Shown: positions 8,418-17,400, counted from the first letter of the stretch. The stretch: DNA of 64,000 nt from an uncultured Prevotella sp. (GCA_937922435.1 CAKZVT010000047.1:1-64000), one strand, 5' to 3'. Translations and numbers: made by a program. The notes: generated by a model not told the origin, from the letters alone.

Positions 8418-9143
8418 ATGCCTTACCGTAGACTTCCAAAGACTGACGCGGCGCGTCTACGTGCGCTGAAAACGGTGCTCGACAGCAACGAGTTGTACAC
8501 CGTGCGCAACCGTTTTGTCGACTGGCAGACCATAAACCGCGCCCAACCGGCATACGACAGGCTTCTTACAGCCGCCGAGCAGTATCGACTTACATACTCG
8601 GCGCAGCTTCGCGGTGTGGGAAAAATCGACAAGCTGCAGCGCAACGCCACGATGTACGTCAGCCATTTCCTGCAAGTTTTGATGATGGCCGTTGAGCGTG
8701 GGGAAATCAAGAGGCCGTTGCTTAAACTCTACGGTCTGGACGAAGACTCTAAGGCATTGCCCAACATGAAGGGTGCAAGTGCGTTAATCCGTTGGGGAAG
8801 GCAGGCCGTAGAGGGCGAGAAAGCGCGTGTGAAGCAGGGCGGAAGGCCGATTTACAACCCCACGGTTGGCATGGTAAGCACGCATGTTGACATCTTCAAC
8901 GACTGCTACCAACAGCAGAAACGCCTGAAGGACAACACCTCGCGAGCCCTTGAAAGCCTGAAACGCATACGCCCGGAGGTTGACAGCATCATCCTGGAGC
9001 TGTGGAATCAAATCGAGGCTCACTTCAAGGACGAGCCTGCGGAGACGCGTTTCGACATGTGCAGGAAGTTCGGCGTGGTGTATTATTACCGTAAGAATGA
9101 AGTTAAAGTAGTAAAGGAGGACGGAGGTTTTAAGAAGGAGTAA
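8418..9143 (+). CDS. Conserved-looking protein of unknown function
   Basis: A 241-residue soluble, basic and mostly helical protein with no signal peptide or membrane helix. I do not recognise a catalytic motif. Recognisable stretches are ELYTVRNRFVDWQTINRAQP and RFDMCRKFGVVYYYRKNEVK at the C-terminus. It lies between polyprenyl synthase and tatD on the same strand. The last codons (FKKE, stop) are inside the left arm of a perfect 42 bp inverted repeat, so the natural end may have been altered. Confidence 0.7.
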   Translation: MPYRRLPKTDAARLRALKTVLDSNELYTVRNRFVDWQTINRAQPAYDRLLTAAEQYRLTYSAQLRGVGKIDKLQRNATMYVSHFLQVLMMAVERGEIKRPLLKLYGLDEDSKALPNMKGASALIRWGRQAVEGEKARVKQGGRPIYNPTVGMVSTHVDIFNDCYQQQKRLKDNTSRALESLKRIRPEVDSIILELWNQIEAHFKDEPAETRFDMCRKFGVVYYYRKNEVKVVKEDGGFKKE

Positions 9144-9261
9144 GGGGAGTAAGGAGAGAAGGAGTAAGTAAATTAGCTTTGTTGCAATGATGTCAGTGTA
9201 AAGACAACCGATGCAAATCTACTTACTCCTTCTCTCCTTACTCCCCTTACTCCTTCTTAAA
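9129..9261. repeat. Class C inverted array with perfect 42 bp arms
   Basis: The arm at 9129-9170 and the arm at 9220-9261 are exact reverse complements over 42 bases, with a 49-base loop. The arm is built from words like GGAGTAAGGGGAGTAAGGA. The left arm contains the stop codon of the upstream gene. The right side continues with a further partial word up to about 9285, just before tatD. Confidence 0.92.
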
Positions 9262-9295
9262 GCCTCCTTACTCCTTTTCTCCAAAAAGTCAAACA

Positions 9296-10081
9296 ATGAA
9301 TTTCATCGATACACATTCTCATCTTGACGGCGAGGAGTTTGCCCTTGACCGTGACGAAGTTGTGGCCCGTGCGAAGGCCGCAGGGGTAAGCAAGGTTTTC
9401 ATTCCGGCAATCAATCTGCCGTCGGTCGACACCGTGTTGGCTGCGTGCGCCCGTTATCCGGGCTTCGCCTATCCTATGCTCGGCCTCCATCCGGAGGACG
9501 TAAAGGCCGACTGGCGCGACGTTCTGTCGCAGATGAAGGCGCGGCTCGACGCGCCGGAGCATCCGTTCATAGCCATTGGCGAAGTAGGGTTGGACTATTA
9601 TTGGAGCCGTGAGTTCGAGCAGGAGCAGCTTGAAGCGTTAGAAGAGCAGGTGCGCTGGTCGGTGGAGACACGCCTGCCGCTGATGCTCCATTGCCGCAAG
9701 GCGCAGAACGAAATGGTGAATTTGCTGCGGCAATACAAGAAAGACCTGCCCGGCGGCGTGTTCCATTGCTTCACTGGAAACGATAAAGAGGCGGCCGAAT
9801 TGTTGCAGTTTGACAACTTCGTGCTCGGCATCGGCGGCGTGCTTACGTTCAAGAAGTCGCACCTGCCCGAGGTGCTGCCTGCCGCCGTGCCGCTCGAACG
9901 CATCGTCATCGAGACCGATTCGCCCTACATGGCGCCCGTGCCGATGCGCGGCAAGCGCAACGAGAGCGCCTTCGCACTGTACGTGTTGAAGCGTCTTGCC
10001 GAGTGTTACGGCGTGAGCGAGGACGAAGTGGCCGCCACTACCAACGCCAACGCCGCCCGTGTGTTCGGCATCGGGGCGTAG
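9296..10081 (+). CDS. TatD-family metal-dependent hydrolase
   Basis: A 261-residue TIM-barrel hydrolase of the TatD DNase family. Metal ligands are seen in DTHSHLDGEEF (residues 5-10), in GEVGLDYYW near residue 97, in MLHCRKA near residue 135, in FHCFTGN near residue 160, and in IETDSPYMAP near residue 210. The family includes 3'-5' exodeoxyribonucleases acting in DNA repair; exact substrate is not set by sequence. Length matches the usual 255-265. Confidence 0.92.
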   Translation: MNFIDTHSHLDGEEFALDRDEVVARAKAAGVSKVFIPAINLPSVDTVLAACARYPGFAYPMLGLHPEDVKADWRDVLSQMKARLDAPEHPFIAIGEVGLDYYWSREFEQEQLEALEEQVRWSVETRLPLMLHCRKAQNEMVNLLRQYKKDLPGGVFHCFTGNDKEAAELLQFDNFVLGIGGVLTFKKSHLPEVLPAAVPLERIVIETDSPYMAPVPMRGKRNESAFALYVLKRLAECYGVSEDEVAATTNANAARVFGIGA

Positions 10082-10110
10082 CTTTGTAAGTGCCTGATTG
10101 TCAGACGCGT

Positions 10111-10199
10111 TGTAAAAGGCCGTCTTTCGCATTGCGAAAGGCGGCCTTTTAGCGTGCAATTCATGGCCTTTTGGAATGCAAAAGACCGTATTTTGCAGA
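10111..10199. repeat. Family B multi-hairpin repeat, locus 3
   Basis: AAAGGCCGTCTTTCGC / GCGAAAGGCGGCCTTTT followed by a shorter arm ending in AAAAGACCG. The left flank CTGATTGTCAG is a word shared with other loci. It lies between the 3' ends of tatD (+) and the membrane protein gene (-), a good place for a two-way terminator. Confidence 0.85.
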
Positions 10200-10210
10200 G
10201 CGGCCGGTAG

Positions 10211-11944
10211 TTAAGGCCGCTGCATTGCCGGTGGAATCAGGATTTGGAACACGTCGTTTTCCCACGCCACAGTGTACCCATGCTTGCCGATGAAGCGGTT
10301 GATGAGCTTGATTTTTGCATTCTTGTGGAAGTAAGTTTCTTCCGCACGGTCGTTGTTCCAGTCGGCATACGGCTCGTACCAGCGTGGCAGCATCGACTTG
10401 TCGCGCACTATTACGGGCAGGCGTTTGCGCTCCCGTTCCGCCTGGCTGAATTTCCTTTCCATGTTTGCAGGGTCGTAAGTCCACACCCACGGGTTGTAAA
10501 GGTAAGGCCGTGTGTTGGTGAGGAAGTTCACCGTAGGTATGTTCTGGAAACACAGCAGGTAGTCGTCCTCGCTTACGTATTTTGACAGTTCGCGCAGCAT
10601 CGGGTCAAGCATCTCGCAGTTTTTCCTTGTCGTATAAGTTGTTGCCAGCGGCGAGTCTATCCTGTAAACCTTGTCCCAGCGGCCACCGGCGTCGAAGTAA
10701 CACTGGCTTGCTATGTTCACAACGCCGCGCTTCACCACGAACATCGTGAATATTAAGGCGCACAAGGCCAGCATGCGTGCCGCCTGCTTGTGCCCTTCCA
10801 GCTTGCCGCACGCGTTCCAGGCCATGCCCAAGGCGAATGCGCCCGACATGTAAACGCAGTACTCGCCCATGTTGCTTATGCCGTAATCGCTGCCCAACGG
10901 CAGGGCGTACATGTTGACGAGGATGATTAGCGAGAGGTATTTCAAGCCTATGCCTGCATCCTTCCGCGCGAGCGTCCAAACGCACACGGCGGTAGACACG
11001 GCGTAAAGTACAAACGTGTTGGACGACGAGAACGTCATCAGCACGGCGTAAGCCGCGCCTACGGCGGCGCACTGCCACCAGCCCGTGTGCGGCGGAATGC
11101 GCTTCCGCAAGAGCATTACGGCGACAGGAATGCCGAGGGTAAGCACCATGTCGGTCAGCACCTGTTTGTAATTAAGTAAATAAACCACAAGCATGTCTGT
11201 CAGGTTATGCGTGCTCTTTTCTTCGCCTACGGCGGAAAAGCCGTCCTCCACAGCCTGCATGAAGATTCCAAAATGCCCTGAAACCGCCATCAGGGCGAAT
11301 ACCGAAGCCATGCCTGCGGCGAACCCCACGACGGCGTACAGCAGCATGCGTGCTGTCTTTGCGGCGTCGCGGTGGTGCAGGTGGTAGGGCACAAGGAGCA
11401 GTATCAGCAGTGCAAGCGACAGGTTGGGCAGGCGTGCGAACACGTTTACGCCGATGATGAAGCCGCCCAGCGCCATGAGCATCGGACTGTCCTTCGACAG
11501 CGACAGGTACACGGCGTATGACGCTCCGACGGCGAGCAAGGCCGTAAGGTAGTCGTGGTAAAACACCATCATGCCATAATCCGCGCAAAGGAAAGCCCAG
11601 AACATGTCGGCCATTATGCACCACGACGGCATTAAGCCTTTCATCATCCTGTAGACGATGTACGCCGTGGCGGTTATTACGAGCATGGCCAACAGGCGGA
11701 AACCGAAGATGCCGCAGCCGCCGAGAAGCACGTTCCACAAGCCCCCGACATACTCTGACAGGTAATAAAGAAAGAGGTATTGCACCGAACTCGGGTCGTT
11801 GAACATCTGCTGGAAGCCCGAGAGCACCCAGCCCTCGTCGCACATGTCGAAGCCCTGCAAGCCGAGGACCGTGTAGAACAATGCCACCGAAACAAGATAT
11901 ACCGGCAGGAAACCGCCGTCGCGCTTATTCCCAAAAAGTTTCAT
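10211..11944 (-). CDS. Polytopic membrane protein, GT-C glycosyltransferase-like
   Basis: A 577-residue protein with about ten to twelve hydrophobic helices in the first 420 residues and a soluble C-terminal part of about 150 residues. Early in the sequence FDMCDEGWVLSG resembles the acidic loop motif after the first helix of lipid-sugar-using GT-C glycosyltransferases. That suggests transfer of a sugar from a polyprenyl phosphate donor, but the link is weak and no family is certain. It is divergent from the FdtA set. A minus-strand -7 box TAAATTTG lies at 12012-12019. Confidence 0.6.
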   Translation of the reverse strand: MKLFGNKRDGGFLPVYLVSVALFYTVLGLQGFDMCDEGWVLSGFQQMFNDPSSVQYLFLYYLSEYVGGLWNVLLGGCGIFGFRLLAMLVITATAYIVYRMMKGLMPSWCIMADMFWAFLCADYGMMVFYHDYLTALLAVGASYAVYLSLSKDSPMLMALGGFIIGVNVFARLPNLSLALLILLLVPYHLHHRDAAKTARMLLYAVVGFAAGMASVFALMAVSGHFGIFMQAVEDGFSAVGEEKSTHNLTDMLVVYLLNYKQVLTDMVLTLGIPVAVMLLRKRIPPHTGWWQCAAVGAAYAVLMTFSSSNTFVLYAVSTAVCVWTLARKDAGIGLKYLSLIILVNMYALPLGSDYGISNMGEYCVYMSGAFALGMAWNACGKLEGHKQAARMLALCALIFTMFVVKRGVVNIASQCYFDAGGRWDKVYRIDSPLATTYTTRKNCEMLDPMLRELSKYVSEDDYLLCFQNIPTVNFLTNTRPYLYNPWVWTYDPANMERKFSQAERERKRLPVIVRDKSMLPRWYEPYADWNNDRAEETYFHKNAKIKLINRFIGKHGYTVAWENDVFQILIPPAMQRP

Positions 11945-12011
11945 AATAACCGTTTTTAGGTAAAAAAGAACACTTTGTCCGTCAGGTTGGAATAAACGGA
12001 CAATTTTGTTG

Positions 12012-12019
12012 CAAATTTA
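12012..12019 (-). promoter_or_regulatory. Candidate -7 box for the GT-C-like gene
   Basis: TAAATTTG on the minus strand, about 70 bases before the start codon at 11944. No matching -33 box is seen. Confidence 0.4.
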
Positions 12020-12172
12020 CTTAATTAGTGACACTTTTGCGGCATTGGCGTGCGATAAATGGCGTTTTTCATGCTTGCAGGCCGTATTACGGCGCGAAAA
12101 CGGGGCTTTGGCGGCAGTGAATTTTTCACGTGGCACATTATAACAAAAGGCCGAAACGCACGTTAATAAGGT

Positions 12173-12586
12173 ATGAAAGCATCTGAAGCGAAAATCATCG
12201 ACATAAAGAAAATCATCGACATAAGGGGCAACCTGTCGGTGGTCGAGGGGCTGAAAGACATTCCTTTCGACATAAAACGCGTCTATTGGGTGTATGACGT
12301 GCCGGCAGGCGAATGCCGCGGAGGCCACGCCCACAAGCGCCTGAAGCAGTTTATCATAGCGTTGAGCGGCAGCTTCACCGTGACGCTTGACGACGGAACG
12401 AGCAAGAGAACCGTGCTGCTCAACCACCCGTACCAGGGACTTGAAATAGAGACTGGCATCTGGCGAACGCTCGACGACTTCTCTTCGGGGGCGGTGTGCC
12501 TCGTGCTCGCGTCGGAGCTTTACGACGAGAGCGACTACATACGTGATTATGACGAGTTCCTGGAGTACGTAAAATGTTCGAAATAA
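12173..12586 (+). CDS. FdtA/QdtA-like dTDP-sugar ketoisomerase (cupin)
   Basis: A 137-residue single-domain cupin of the FdtA/WxcM-like family. These enzymes convert dTDP-4-keto-6-deoxyglucose to its 3-keto isomer on the way to 3-amino-3,6-dideoxy sugars. The family pattern is clear: RGNLSVVEG near residue 20, RVYWVYDVP near 42, and GGHAHKRLKQFIIALSG near 54, which holds the histidines of the active site. It overlaps the next gene by 13 bases. Together with the acyltransferase and aminotransferase downstream it matches an FdtA-FdtC-FdtB style pathway. Confidence 0.88.
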   Translation: MKASEAKIIDIKKIIDIRGNLSVVEGLKDIPFDIKRVYWVYDVPAGECRGGHAHKRLKQFIIALSGSFTVTLDDGTSKRTVLLNHPYQGLEIETGIWRTLDDFSSGAVCLVLASELYDESDYIRDYDEFLEYVKCSK

Positions 12587-13584
12587 CAAGTTATTCAAGC
12601 GAAAGGAAAGCCGATTGGGATGCCTTTGTCTGCGGCTCTAAGAACGGTACTTTCTTGTTCCGCCGCGATTACATGGACTACCATAGCGACCGCTTCAGCG
12701 ACCACTCGCTCATGTTCTACCTGAAAGGCAGGCTCCATGCGGTGCTGCCAGCCAACATCTGCGGCGGCACGCTGTATTCCCATCAGGGGCTTACCTATGG
12801 CGGACTTGTCATGGACTGCGACGCAAAGGCTGCCGAGGTGTGCGCGCTTTTCGGTGAATTAAACGATTATCTACGTGCGCAGGGTGTGCGGAAGGTGGTC
12901 TACAAGGCCGTGCCTTGGATTTATTCGCGCTATGCTTCGGAAGAAGACTTGTATGCAATAGTTAACGTTTGCGGCGCAAGGCTTGCCTCACGCGACATAT
13001 CTTCCACAATATTCCTCGACCGCAGGCTGAAGTTCGGCGAGCTGCGCCGCCGCTGCATGAAGAAGGCTTTGCGTGCAGGCGTTACGGTAAGGCGGAGCGA
13101 CGACGTGGCAGCTTTTTGGCAAATACTCGACAACAATCTTGAAAGCAAGTACGGAGTAGCCCCCGTACACACGCTCGAAGAGCTGCAACTGCTGATGGGG
13201 CGCTTTCCCGACAACATACATCTTTACATGTCTTATCTTGGCGACGAGCCTTTGGGAGGCACCGTAGTGTATCTTAACGGCGGCACAGTGCACACGCAAT
13301 ACATATCGGCTTCACCCGAAGGCAAACGCCTCGGGGCGTTGGACGCGCTGTTCGGCGAGCTTATTTGCAATGTGTACAGCGGTTACAGGTATTTCGACTT
13401 CGGGCGTTCCACCGAGCGTGGGGGCGCATATCTCAACGAAGCCCTTATCTTCCAGAAGGAAGGTTTTGGCGGACGTGGCGTGTGTTATGACACGTATGAG
13501 TGGGACAACCCACCCCAACCCTCCCCCAAGGGAGGGAGTTTGATATGCGGAGAAGTTGTGTGCCGCATGTCAAGTATTGGGTAA
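12574..13584 (+). CDS. GNAT/FemAB-like acyltransferase with repeat-encoded tail
   Basis: A 336-residue protein resembling the FemAB/GNAT acyltransferase group: an N-terminal half with FLFRRDYMDYHSDRFSDHSL, and a C-terminal half with GGTVVYLNGGTVHTQYISAS and YFDFGRSTE. In this setting it may acylate the amino sugar made by its neighbours; that is inference. It overlaps the fdtA-like gene and precedes the aminotransferase. Oddity: after YDTYEWD the frame runs through the family A arm at 13508-13543, giving NPPQPSPKGGSL plus about 14 more residues. The ancestral stop was probably lost. Confidence 0.75.
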   Translation: MFEITSYSSERKADWDAFVCGSKNGTFLFRRDYMDYHSDRFSDHSLMFYLKGRLHAVLPANICGGTLYSHQGLTYGGLVMDCDAKAAEVCALFGELNDYLRAQGVRKVVYKAVPWIYSRYASEEDLYAIVNVCGARLASRDISSTIFLDRRLKFGELRRRCMKKALRAGVTVRRSDDVAAFWQILDNNLESKYGVAPVHTLEELQLLMGRFPDNIHLYMSYLGDEPLGGTVVYLNGGTVHTQYISASPEGKRLGALDALFGELICNVYSGYRYFDFGRSTERGGAYLNEALIFQKEGFGGRGVCYDTYEWDNPPQPSPKGGSLICGEVVCRMSSIG

Positions 13585-13652
13585 GTATAATATAAAAACA
13601 GTTTTCAAGACATTCCAGACACCCTCCCTTGGGGAGGGATGGGGTGGGTGTT
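13508..13652. repeat. Family A inverted repeat pair between acyltransferase and aminotransferase
   Basis: A reverse arm at 13508-13543 and a forward arm at 13619-13652, both with intact four-tract G motifs on opposite strands. The inner edge of the left arm reads GTTTGATATGC. The left arm is inside the upstream coding frame; the right arm ends seven bases before the start of the aminotransferase. Confidence 0.9.
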
Positions 13653-13658
13653 AAAATC

Positions 13659-14765
13659 ATGATTATGGTCAACTATCTTGAGTTACGCAAGGTTACGGCG
13701 ATGCACTCCGCCGAAATCGGCGACGCGGTGAGGCGCGTCGTGGAGGGCGGATGGTATCTGCAAGGCGAGGAGACACGCCTCTTCGAGCAGGAATATGCCG
13801 CATACATAGGGACAAAATGCTGTGTAGGCTGCGGCAACGGGCTTGATGCGCTAACGCTGATATTGAGGGCTTACATGGAGATGGGCGTGATGCGGCCGGG
13901 CGACGAGGTAATCGTGCCTGCCAATACGTACATCGCCAGCATTCTCGCCATTACCGAAAACGGCCTGCGCCCTGTGCTGGTAGAGCCTCGCCTGGACACT
14001 TTCCAAATAGACGACAGCCTCGTTGAGCAGGCCGTAACGCCGCGTACCAAGGCTGTGATGCTCGTCCATCTGTATGGCCGCTGCGCATATACGGAGAAAC
14101 TTGGGGACATCTGCAAGCGTCACGGACTGAAGCTGATTGAGGACAACGCGCAGGCTCATGGCTGCACGTTCGGCACGAAGCGCACGGGCAGCCTTGGCGA
14201 CGCGGCCGGCCACAGCTTCTATCCGGGCAAGAACCTCGGTGCGCTCGGCGACGCCGGGGCTGTGACTACGGACGACGAGGAACTGGCGCAGACGGTGCGC
14301 GCGCTGGGCAACTACGGGTCGAGCCGCAAGTATGTGTTCAACATGAAGGGGCGCAACAGCCGTATAGATGAAGTGCAAGCCGCCGTGCTGCGCGTCAAGC
14401 TGAAGTATCTTGACTGCGACAACGCCGTGCGCAGGCGCATCGCCATGCGTTATATAAGCGAGATACACAACCCTGAACTGCTGCTGCCAAGCCATGACTT
14501 CTGCGCCAACAGCGTACACCACATCTTCCCCGTGCTCTGCCGAAGGCGCGATGAGCTGCAACAATACTTGGCCGACGGCGGCGTGCAGACCATCATCCAC
14601 TACCCCATACCGCCGCACAGGCAGCTCTGTTATGCTGAACTTGGCGAGCTGAATCTGCCCGTTACCGAACGCATACACCGCGAGGAATTGAGCATTCCGT
14701 TGAACCAGACGATGCAGGAAGACGAGGTTGACAGGGTGATAAGTTTGCTCAACGGTTTCAATTGA
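13659..14765 (+). CDS. DegT/DnrJ/EryC1/StrS sugar aminotransferase (FdtB-like)
   Basis: A PLP enzyme of about 368 residues in the sugar aminotransferase family. Key parts are GCGNGLDALTLILRA near residue 50, PANTYIASI near 80, DNAQAHG near 155, and FYPGKNLGALGDAG near 185, where the lysine binds PLP. It would aminate the C3-keto sugar made by the FdtA-like isomerase. ATG at 13659 or 13665 both fit; longer frames would translate the repeat. It is followed by a family B hairpin array. Confidence 0.9.
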   Translation: MIMVNYLELRKVTAMHSAEIGDAVRRVVEGGWYLQGEETRLFEQEYAAYIGTKCCVGCGNGLDALTLILRAYMEMGVMRPGDEVIVPANTYIASILAITENGLRPVLVEPRLDTFQIDDSLVEQAVTPRTKAVMLVHLYGRCAYTEKLGDICKRHGLKLIEDNAQAHGCTFGTKRTGSLGDAAGHSFYPGKNLGALGDAGAVTTDDEELAQTVRALGNYGSSRKYVFNMKGRNSRIDEVQAAVLRVKLKYLDCDNAVRRRIAMRYISEIHNPELLLPSHDFCANSVHHIFPVLCRRRDELQQYLADGGVQTIIHYPIPPHRQLCYAELGELNLPVTERIHREELSIPLNQTMQEDEVDRVISLLNGFN

Positions 14766-14842
14766 CGGCCTTTCGCCCTGCAAAAGGCCATGAATTGCAA
14801 TGTAAAAGGCCGTCTTTCACACTATGAAAGACGGCCTTTTAT
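14764..14842. repeat. Family B multi-hairpin repeat, locus 4
   Basis: Words ACGGCCTTTCGC, GCAAAAGGCCATGAATTGCA, and AAAGGCCGTCTTTC / GAAAGACGGCCTTTT. The right flank GTTGATAATCAGGCGGTTAC is the clearest copy of the family flank. It lies between two convergent genes. Confidence 0.85.
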
Positions 14843-14896
14843 AATGTGGTTGATAATCAGGCGGTTACACATAGGCGTACAACCGCCCTGCAACGG

Positions 14897-15661
14897 TTAA
14901 AGTATCCTGCCGCAAAGGCGGAAGTTGATGACCGGATAAACGGTGACTTTGCTTAGCGTCTTCATCAGTCCGCCGTCCTCGCCGTCGAAGTCGTCCTCGG
15001 TAAGTCGGTCGCCGTTACAGTACAGTTTGGGCGACCCCCAGAACTGTACGCCGGCCTCGAACATGAAGCCGATGCGCTTCTTGGGCACTGCGCGGCCAAA
15101 GCCGAGGCCGATGTAAGGCTTGAACGAGGCCGTCTTTATTTCCGCATTGATGTTGCCGTCGTTGTCAGGCGTGAGCAGGTAGTCGCCCAGTTCGTAGCCA
15201 ATCATCAGGCTTGGATGGTCGCGGTTGTAGTCGGCTATGCCTTGCAGCAGGCCGTCCTCCTTGTTGTAAGCCTTGATTATGGCCGACGAACCGAAGTAAG
15301 CTCCGGCCGTGATGTGGAACGAACTGCTCTTGAAGGGGAACACGTCGAAGAGCAGCTTGCCGTTGGTGAAGCCCACCTTGGCCTCCACTTCCACCGTTTC
15401 GGGTATGGTATAGCCTGTAACGTTGGGCATTTCGTTGATGTCAAGGTCTGTGCCGAACTTGATTGAAGGCATGAAAGCCACTCCTGCGCGGACCTGCACA
15501 TAGTTGCCTATAGGCGCGGCGACGTCGAAGCCTATACCGGGAGTTCCGGCGGTGATGCCGACCGAAAGGTGGTTGAACATGTTTTTGTCTTCTTCCTGTG
15601 CGCTTGCAGTCAATACGCCGCAGAGCATTGCCAAGGGCAATACGAGATGTTTTAGACTCAT
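14897..15661 (-). CDS. Predicted outer-membrane beta-barrel protein
   Basis: A 254-residue protein with a signal peptide (MSLKHLVLPLAMLCGVLTASAQ) and alternating short amphipathic strands rich in Gly and aromatic residues (GIGFDVAAPIGNYVQVRAGVAF, SFKPYIGLGFGRAV). The end, NFRLCGRIL, is less typical of a barrel, which usually ends in an aromatic residue. I do not recognise a named family. It is divergent from the rRNA methyltransferase gene. Confidence 0.65.
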   Translation of the reverse strand: MSLKHLVLPLAMLCGVLTASAQEEDKNMFNHLSVGITAGTPGIGFDVAAPIGNYVQVRAGVAFMPSIKFGTDLDINEMPNVTGYTIPETVEVEAKVGFTNGKLLFDVFPFKSSSFHITAGAYFGSSAIIKAYNKEDGLLQGIADYNRDHPSLMIGYELGDYLLTPDNDGNINAEIKTASFKPYIGLGFGRAVPKKRIGFMFEAGVQFWGSPKLYCNGDRLTEDDFDGEDGGLMKTLSKVTVYPVINFRLCGRIL

Positions 15662-15780
15662 GATTTGATTGTTGTTTTGTTAATAATATGATGGTTTATA
15701 ATCATCCGACAATGCTAAATAATGTAAACGGAACGGCGACATTATTGTCTAAAACGGCCAAAAACAGGCTTGTTTTTCTG

Positions 15781-15849
15781 CAAAGTTAAGTTAATAAGGT
15801 TAATCATACAACATTTTGTATAAAAACTTTTAAATAATTAGTAACTTTG
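15781..15849. promoter_or_regulatory. Divergent promoter region
   Basis: A minus-strand TAACTTTG at 15781-15788 faces the barrel gene with a leader of about 115 nt. A plus-strand TAACTTTG at 15842-15849 faces the methyltransferase gene, with TTTG at 15815-15818 (gap 23, longer than usual). A second TAACTTTG occurs at 15863-15870. Confidence 0.45.
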
Positions 15850-15888
15850 CAGCTGTTCGCATTAACTTTGTAAACCAAGTATTTACAC

Positions 15889-17319
15889 ATGTCACGAATG
15901 ACGCTGCCCGACGACTTCATCAGGCTGACAAAGGCCGCCCTTGGCGACGAATTGTGGCAAGTCCTTGAACGTGGGCTGGCCTCCGAGCCGCCCGTAAGCA
16001 TAAGGCTGAACCCTTGGAAATGCCAAGACAGAGGCTTTGAAGTGGCCGGAAGCACGGGCGTTGTGCCTTGGTGCAAGGACGGGCTGTATCTTTCCGCACG
16101 GCCAAACTTTACGTTCGACCCGATGCTTCATGCCGGGATGTATTACGTTCAGGAGGCTTCGTCGATGTTTCTCGACCGCGTGCTGCGCCAGTATGCCGCC
16201 GACGGGCCTGTAACGATGCTCGACCTGTGCGCCGCTCCTGGAGGAAAGTCTACCGTGGCGCGCGCCGCCCTGGCTGAAGGCAGCCTGCTTGTGAGCAACG
16301 AGCCGGTGCGCCAGCGTGCGCAGGTGTTGGCCGAAAACGTGCAGAAGCAGGGTCATCCTGACACCATTGTGACAAACAATTATCCGCAGGACTTCCGCCG
16401 CAGCGGCCTTCAGTTCGACGTCGTGCTGGCCGACGTGCCGTGTTCTGGCGAGGGTATGTTCCGCAAAGACCCGGCCGCCATAGGCGAGTGGAGCTTGCAG
16501 AACGTGGAGAAGTGTTGGCGGTTGCAGCGCGAAATAGTGGCCGACGCATGGTGCTGCCTGCGCCCGGGAGGGCTGTTCGTCTATTCTACGTGTACCTTCA
16601 ACACCAAGGAAGACGAGGAGAACGTGGCCTACATGTGCGAAGAGCTGGGCGCGGAGGTGCTCGCCGTTGACACGGACGGGCGTTGGGGCATCACAGGCTC
16701 GGTGCTTCCTGGCTTCAACAAGCCCGTCTACCGCTTCCTGCCGGGACGTACATCGGGCGAAGGTTTGTTCATGGCCGTGATGCGTAAGACGGGCGACGAG
16801 CCTGCCGGTGACGGCCGTGTGAAGGGCAGGAATGCCAGGAAGGGGCGCAGGCAAGGGGGCGGCAGTGCTGTTGCTGATGCTTGCAAGAAGTGGCTAAGGC
16901 AGCCTGACGGTTTTGAAATAGTCGTTGACGGCAATACTGTCACGGCCATACCACGTCCGTGGAAACCGTTTTATGATGCGGCGCGGAAAAGTCTCAATGT
17001 CCTGTCAGCCGGCGTACCGCTCGGCGAAGTCAAGGGAAAAGATGTCATTCCGTCGCAAGCCCTTGCCCTGTCAATATGCCTTGACGCGTCGGCTTTCCCC
17101 AGTGTGGAGCTTGACTACGGCCAGGCTCTTTGCTATCTGCGCAAGGAGGCCGTGCCGTTGCCCTCTGATACGCCGCGCGGACATGTCCTCATGGCGTACA
17201 AGGGCGTGCCGCTCGGTTTCGAGAAGAACATCGGCAACCGCGCCAACAACCTGTATCCGGCTGAATGGAAAATCAAAAGCTCGCATACGCCGGAGGGAAA
17301 CAACGAAGTGTTAAGTTAA
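15889..17319 (+). CDS. rRNA cytosine-C5 methyltransferase (RsmB/RsmF type)
   Basis: A 476-residue S-adenosylmethionine-dependent methyltransferase of the NOL1/NOP2/Sun family. Motif I is LDLCAAPGGKST near residue 110, motif IV is DVPCSGEGMFRKDP near residue 185 with the conserved cysteine, and motif VI is YSTCTFNTKEDEENV near residue 230 with the catalytic cysteine. A C-terminal extension of about 190 residues after GLFMAVMRK matches the RsmF/YebU layout. It would make m5C in 16S rRNA. It is followed by thyA and folA. Confidence 0.9.
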   Translation: MSRMTLPDDFIRLTKAALGDELWQVLERGLASEPPVSIRLNPWKCQDRGFEVAGSTGVVPWCKDGLYLSARPNFTFDPMLHAGMYYVQEASSMFLDRVLRQYAADGPVTMLDLCAAPGGKSTVARAALAEGSLLVSNEPVRQRAQVLAENVQKQGHPDTIVTNNYPQDFRRSGLQFDVVLADVPCSGEGMFRKDPAAIGEWSLQNVEKCWRLQREIVADAWCCLRPGGLFVYSTCTFNTKEDEENVAYMCEELGAEVLAVDTDGRWGITGSVLPGFNKPVYRFLPGRTSGEGLFMAVMRKTGDEPAGDGRVKGRNARKGRRQGGGSAVADACKKWLRQPDGFEIVVDGNTVTAIPRPWKPFYDAARKSLNVLSAGVPLGEVKGKDVIPSQALALSICLDASAFPSVELDYGQALCYLRKEAVPLPSDTPRGHVLMAYKGVPLGFEKNIGNRANNLYPAEWKIKSSHTPEGNNEVLS

Positions 17320-17400
17320 GAATTAAAAGTTAAGAGTTAAGAAAATATGCCATGCCTGTATTGGCTTATTCGGCCAATCTGGCTTATCCGGCCTGTTTTC
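17320..17400. repeat. Class C word array (single arm)
   Basis: Repeated TTAAGAATTAAAAGTTAAG words are followed by GGCTTATTCGGCCAATCTGGC-like words just before the thyA start. Only one arm is present. The same TTAAG words form a full inverted array at 45055-45155. Confidence 0.6.
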
